From assembly GCF_014203235.1 (NCBI RefSeq), contig NZ_JACHIN010000004.1:186001-250000 (forward strand): a stretch of DNA of 64,000 nucleotides, written 5' to 3'. The translations under genes were made by a program, and so were the position numbers. Below the pieces are notes generated by a model that searched no databases, was not told where the DNA came from, and saw nothing but the letters and a program-made list of their open reading frames with translations. This DNA is from Nonomuraea endophytica (GTDB taxonomy: Bacteria > Actinomycetota > Actinomycetes > Streptosporangiales > Streptosporangiaceae). Positions 61,269 to 64,000 of the stretch are shown in pieces. Position 1 is the first letter of the stretch. Each line of letters opens with the position of its first letter.

Positions 61269-61300
61269 CGCCGGGCGGCGGCTGCCAACGCCGCCCGGCG
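61269..61300. terminator. Bidirectional hairpin terminator
   Basis: A 12-base perfect stem (cgccgggcggcg / cgccgcccggcg) with an 8-base loop between the stops of the convergent MHS and MFS genes. Strong position for a shared terminator; no T-tract. Confidence 0.75.
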
Positions 61301-61307
61301 TTCAGGA

Positions 61308-62600
61308 TCAGGCCGCGGTCTTCGCGTCGCGGCGGGCGGGCCGCCAGCCGCCCTTGAAGGCGACCATCGACACCAGGAAGATCACCTGGCCGGCCAGCCC
61401 GACCAGCAGCCACGCTCGCCAGCCGCCGCCCGCCACGACCTGCGGCGAGACGATCAGCAGGACCACGATCATGACCCGGACGACCATGCCCCAGATGCCC
61501 AGCGCCGCGCCCTGCAGCCGCGACTCCACGTCCTCGGCGTCCTCGGAGAAGTTGGCCATCCAGGGCACGTACGCGACGCCCATGAACAGGAACATCAGCG
61601 CGTAGACGACGGTGATCTGAGTGGTGGAGACGGCGGAGCCGATGAGGCTGACGTAGTAGCCGAGGGCGGCGATCGTCAGGACCGTCCCCACCGCGGTGAA
61701 CGGCTTGCGCGTCTGCAGCCTGTCGGAGAAGCGGCCGACCACGATGACGGCCAGCGCGTTGAGCAGGATGCCGATGGCCACGACGCCGTTGGCGGCGGCG
61801 GTCTCCATGCCGAAGGCCTCGTTGAGAATGGTCGGACCGAAGATCGCGAAGGTCCAGTAGAGGACCTGCCAGGCGGTGTTGCCGAGCACGTGCGCCCACA
61901 GGTGCGGATGGCGGAACAGCTCGCGTACCCGGCCTGGATCGATCTTCTCCTCGACGCGGACCGCCGACTCGGCCCGCATGACCTGGGCGCGCAGGGCGGC
62001 CGACGGCTCGGCGATCTGCCAGATGATCACCGCGCACAGCACCAGCGAGACGACGCCCATGATGATCGCCTGCGACTGCCAGGCGTTGCCGAACATCGGC
62101 AGGGTCACGCTGGCGATCAGCGAGGCCAGGAAGGCGGCGCCGACCGGCCCCCACGTCCAGAACCCGAACGCCTGCGCCCGCCCCAGCCGCGGCGAGAAGT
62201 CGCGCACGAGCGAGGCGGTGATGGTGATCCCGGCGCCCTCGATGAAGAGCATCAGGCACCTGACCACGAACAGTCCCGTGGTCGTCTCGACGGTCGCCAG
62301 CAGGAAGTTGCAGGCGGCGGTGACGGTCAGGGTGGGCACGAGGATCGTGACGCGCCCCCACCGGTCCGACAGGATGCCGCCGAACCCGGCCGACAGGCCG
62401 CCCACGAGCACCGAGGCGGCCGCGATGAGCCCGTAGACCTCCAGTGTCATGCCGAGGTCCTGGCGCAGCAGGGGAAGGATGGTGGCGATCGTGGTCTCGA
62501 AGTTGGCGACCAGCGAGGCGAGCACGGCGATGGCCAGCAGGCGGATGCGGTTGCGGCCGACTGGATACACGTGCAGTTCGCGGACATAGAACGGCTTCAT
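61308..62600 (-). CDS. MFS transporter
   Basis: 430 residues, about 12 membrane segments. N-terminal VANFETTIATILPLL and motif A GGILSDRWGRVTILV. The central loop (SAALRAQVMRAESAVRVEEK) is charged. The layout resembles the ACS/sugar-acid group with a longer C-terminus. It stands alone; the 187 bases upstream carry a tagaac-type dyad and a CRP-type site. Substrate unknown. Confidence 0.9.
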   Translation of the reverse strand: MKPFYVRELHVYPVGRNRIRLLAIAVLASLVANFETTIATILPLLRQDLGMTLEVYGLIAAASVLVGGLSAGFGGILSDRWGRVTILVPTLTVTAACNFLLATVETTTGLFVVRCLMLFIEGAGITITASLVRDFSPRLGRAQAFGFWTWGPVGAAFLASLIASVTLPMFGNAWQSQAIIMGVVSLVLCAVIIWQIAEPSAALRAQVMRAESAVRVEEKIDPGRVRELFRHPHLWAHVLGNTAWQVLYWTFAIFGPTILNEAFGMETAAANGVVAIGILLNALAVIVVGRFSDRLQTRKPFTAVGTVLTIAALGYYVSLIGSAVSTTQITVVYALMFLFMGVAYVPWMANFSEDAEDVESRLQGAALGIWGMVVRVMIVVLLIVSPQVVAGGGWRAWLLVGLAGQVIFLVSMVAFKGGWRPARRDAKTAA

Positions 62601-62629
62601 CCCAAGTCCTCCGGGGTTGAACTGTCGCT

Positions 62630-62646
62630 CTAGAACGCGTTTCTAG
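62630..62646. promoter_or_regulatory. Operator-like dyad upstream of the MFS gene
   Basis: ctagaa and ttctag with a 5-base spacer (cgcgt) give a 17-base near-palindrome 30 bases before the MFS start. The pattern resembles sites of TetR-family repressors. No such regulator gene lies nearby. Confidence 0.4.
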
Positions 62647-62701
62647 TTGCTTCACCCTGCTCTGCTTCGTCACCATCCGTCAACGTTCGCGGACGTCACG
62701 A

Positions 62702-62717
62702 TGTGATCTCGATCACA
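62702..62717. promoter_or_regulatory. CRP-type binding site
   Basis: tgtgatctcgatcaca is a perfect match to TGTGA-N6-TCACA and is symmetrical; the arms extend to gatgtgat/atcacatc at 62700-62719. It lies in the divergent region, 102 bases from the MFS start and 71 bases from the proposed CbiX-like start. A cAMP-receptor-type protein could act here. Confidence 0.7.
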
Positions 62718-62773
62718 TCTGCCCCGTGATCGAATCGCAGCCCTGTTTCGTTACATGAATCGGGGAAAACGCA

Positions 62774-62779
62774 TAAAAT
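62774..62779 (+). promoter_or_regulatory. Possible -10 element of the CbiX-like gene
   Basis: taaaat ends 8 bases before the GTG at 62788, so the transcript would be leaderless or nearly so. ttacat at 62751-62756 is a poor -35 at a spacing of 17. Confidence 0.35.
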
Positions 62780-62787
62780 GCGCGCCT

Positions 62788-63549
62788 GTGAGCCTGCCTG
62801 TACGTGAACGTTCCCCCCGGCCCGGCGGCGGCCGGCACCGCCGACCGGTCCCCGCGTCGCTACCCCCGGACGCCCCCGTGCTCGTGCTCGCCTGTCCCGG
62901 CGGCACCGACGGACCCGCCGCCGACATCGCGGCCGTGGTGCGGGTCGACAACCCGCAGATCGAGGTACGCCTCACCGCCGTCACCGAGCTCTCCAAGGCC
63001 TTGACCGACAGCCGGCCAAGCGTCGTCGTACCCCTGCTGACCTGGGACGACCCCGCCGTCCTCGGCGAGATCGGCAAGGCCGTGGCCGCCAGCGGCGCCG
63101 AGGCGGCCGTCACCGAGGCGCTCGGCCCGCACCCGCTGCTGGCCGAGGCCCTGCACATCCGCCTCGCCGAACGCGGCCTGGCCAGAGCCGACCGGGTGCG
63201 CCTGCTGAACGTCGGCAGCCCCGTCGACGCCGTCATCCTCGGCACGCTCGGCGGCGAGCAGGCCGTCGCGGCCGCCCAGCCCACCGCCGTGCTGCTGGCC
63301 TCCCGCCTGACGATGCCGGTGGTGGCCGCCTCACTCGACAGCCAGCCCGGTGTGGCCGTGGCAGCACAGCGCCTGCGGGCGGCCGGCGCCGAACGCCTCG
63401 CCATCGCCCCGTGCGCCATCGAAGCGCCCTCTGGCCTGGTCGAACAGGCAGCCACAGAGGTTGGCGCCGGCCACGCAGACCTCTTGGGCGCGCACGGCGC
63501 GATCGCCGAACTTGTCGCCCGAGCTTACGGTAGTCAACTAGCGACTTGA
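62788..63549 (+). CDS. CbiX-like sirohydrochlorin chelatase family protein
   Basis: 253 residues from the GTG at 62788; an ATG at 62755 would place the start ahead of the -10-like element. Two tandem CbiX-like halves are suggested: residues about 30-145 (VLVLACPGGTDGPAADIAAVV, VVVPLLTWDDPAVLGEI) and about 150-245 (RVRLLNVGSPVDAVILGTLGG, RLAIAPCAIEAP). The catalytic histidines of active chelatases (the HGS motif) are not evident: the first becomes ACPGGT. It may thus be a divergent or inactive relative. It is not in a siroheme or B12 operon. Confidence 0.7.
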   Translation: MSLPVRERSPRPGGGRHRRPVPASLPPDAPVLVLACPGGTDGPAADIAAVVRVDNPQIEVRLTAVTELSKALTDSRPSVVVPLLTWDDPAVLGEIGKAVAASGAEAAVTEALGPHPLLAEALHIRLAERGLARADRVRLLNVGSPVDAVILGTLGGEQAVAAAQPTAVLLASRLTMPVVAASLDSQPGVAVAAQRLRAAGAERLAIAPCAIEAPSGLVEQAATEVGAGHADLLGAHGAIAELVARAYGSQLAT

Positions 63550-63574
63550 CAATACTTGTAAAGATCACTATGTA
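63546..63574 (+). promoter_or_regulatory. Promoter of the final GNAT gene
   Basis: ttgaca (63546-63551) is a perfect -35. 17 bases later comes tatgta (63569-63574), a fair -10, 17 bases before the ATG. It overlaps the stop codon of the CbiX-like gene. The best sigma-70-type promoter in the window. Confidence 0.6.
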
Positions 63575-63591
63575 GGCGTTACCGTCAGCGC

Positions 63592-64000
63592 ATGCACTGC
63601 GTCAACGTCGTCGGCGAGCGTCTCGGGCTGCGGGACGTCACGCCTGCCGACATCGACGCCCTGCACGCCATCTACGGCAACCGCGCGGCCACCGAGCATC
63701 TTCCGTTCAATCCACGTTCCCTCGACGAGGTCGCCGGGATCGTCGAGGAAGCGATGGCCGCAGCAGCGACCGAACCCCGGCGCCTCTACCTCCTGGCCGT
63801 CACCGATCCCGACCATCACGGCGTGATCGGCGTCGCCCGCCTGCACGTCGAGGCCGACCACCCGCACAGCGCGGAGATCGGCCTCGGCCTGCGGCCCGAC
63901 CAGTGGGGGCGCGGGATCGGGACCGACCTGATCAGGCTCCTGTTAGGCTTCGGCTTCCGATCGCTGGGCCTGCACCGGATCTGGGGCGCGCGCGCACCGG
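63592..64000 (+). CDS. GNAT N-acetyltransferase, 3' end outside window
   Basis: 136 codons are visible from ATG 63592 (MHCVNVVGERLGLRDVTPAD), open to the window edge. The start is typical of RimJ/RimL-type GNATs; the acetyl-CoA-binding block is seen as QWGRGIGTDLIRLLLGFGF, and then the RLH-type run LGLHRIWGA. It acetylates a protein N-terminus or a small amine. The rest of the gene lies outside. Confidence 0.85.
   Translation, partial: MHCVNVVGERLGLRDVTPADIDALHAIYGNRAATEHLPFNPRSLDEVAGIVEEAMAAAATEPRRLYLLAVTDPDHHGVIGVARLHVEADHPHSAEIGLGLRPDQWGRGIGTDLIRLLLGFGFRSLGLHRIWGARAP

Overview
This is a 64 kb window of very GC-rich DNA. Coding is dense, with many 4-base ATGA/GTGA overlaps and many GTG starts, plus a TTG start. 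Together with an actinobacterial IHF (mIHF), a perfect IdeR/DmdR iron box, leaderless-looking promoters and a Gly-Cys-Val tRNA cluster, this points to a soil-type filamentous actinomycete. A Streptosporangiaceae or Nonomuraea-like host is my best guess, not proven. I see no insertion sequence, prophage, CRISPR array, rRNA or antibiotic gene cluster. The first and last genes are cut by the window edges.

Region 1 to 9.0 kb holds housekeeping and accessory genes: a WD40 propeller fragment, DUF488 and RidA proteins, a WYL regulator, a truncated kynurenine-monooxygenase-like pseudogene joined to minisatellite DNA, a HAD phosphatase, a small membrane protein, a kynurenine-formamidase-like hydrolase, a DUF2283 protein, pyrF and a winged-helix regulator. 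From 9.1 to 19.5 kb the key feature is a nine-gene, translationally coupled minus-strand operon. It runs LacI regulator, two CUT1 permeases, lipoprotein binding protein, four different ADP-ribosylglycohydrolase (ARH/DraG) paralogues, ribokinase. Two LacI-type operators lie at its head. I read it as a salvage route for an imported ribosyl compound; the substrate is unknown.

From 19.9 to 35.8 kb there are MFS/ROK, PadR/hydrolase, GlcG/HbpS-like, mIHF, a two-component system, acyltransferases, a DUF4344 metallopeptidase lipoprotein, a DUF3516 helicase, an AraC regulator and a PhyH dioxygenase. From 35.8 to 40.7 kb there are decayed genes (epoxide hydrolase, hmuV, SnoaL-like) beside dusB, an iron box, an ACT-domain protein, three tRNA genes and a phosphotransferase.

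From 40.8 to 52.1 kb there are an XRE-cupin regulator, an M28 aminopeptidase, a Tat-type heme peroxidase, a regulator with a duplicated receiver-HTH module, and a six-gene ABC importer whose order and small DUF2160 subunit match the glycerol transporter GlpSTPQUV. It ends in a strong hairpin. From 52.3 kb to the end there are a BNR propeller, a VOC protein, an AlkB-like dioxygenase, a CGNR regulator with an MFS pump, two paralogous secreted propellers, DUF2203, a GntR regulator divergent from an MHS transporter, another MFS transporter, a CbiX-like protein behind a CRP-type site, and a truncated GNAT gene.

Four short G-rich minisatellite islands with related motifs lie in gene-poor gaps. Several genes carry internal deletions at possible microhomologies. 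Both patterns need checking against raw reads.
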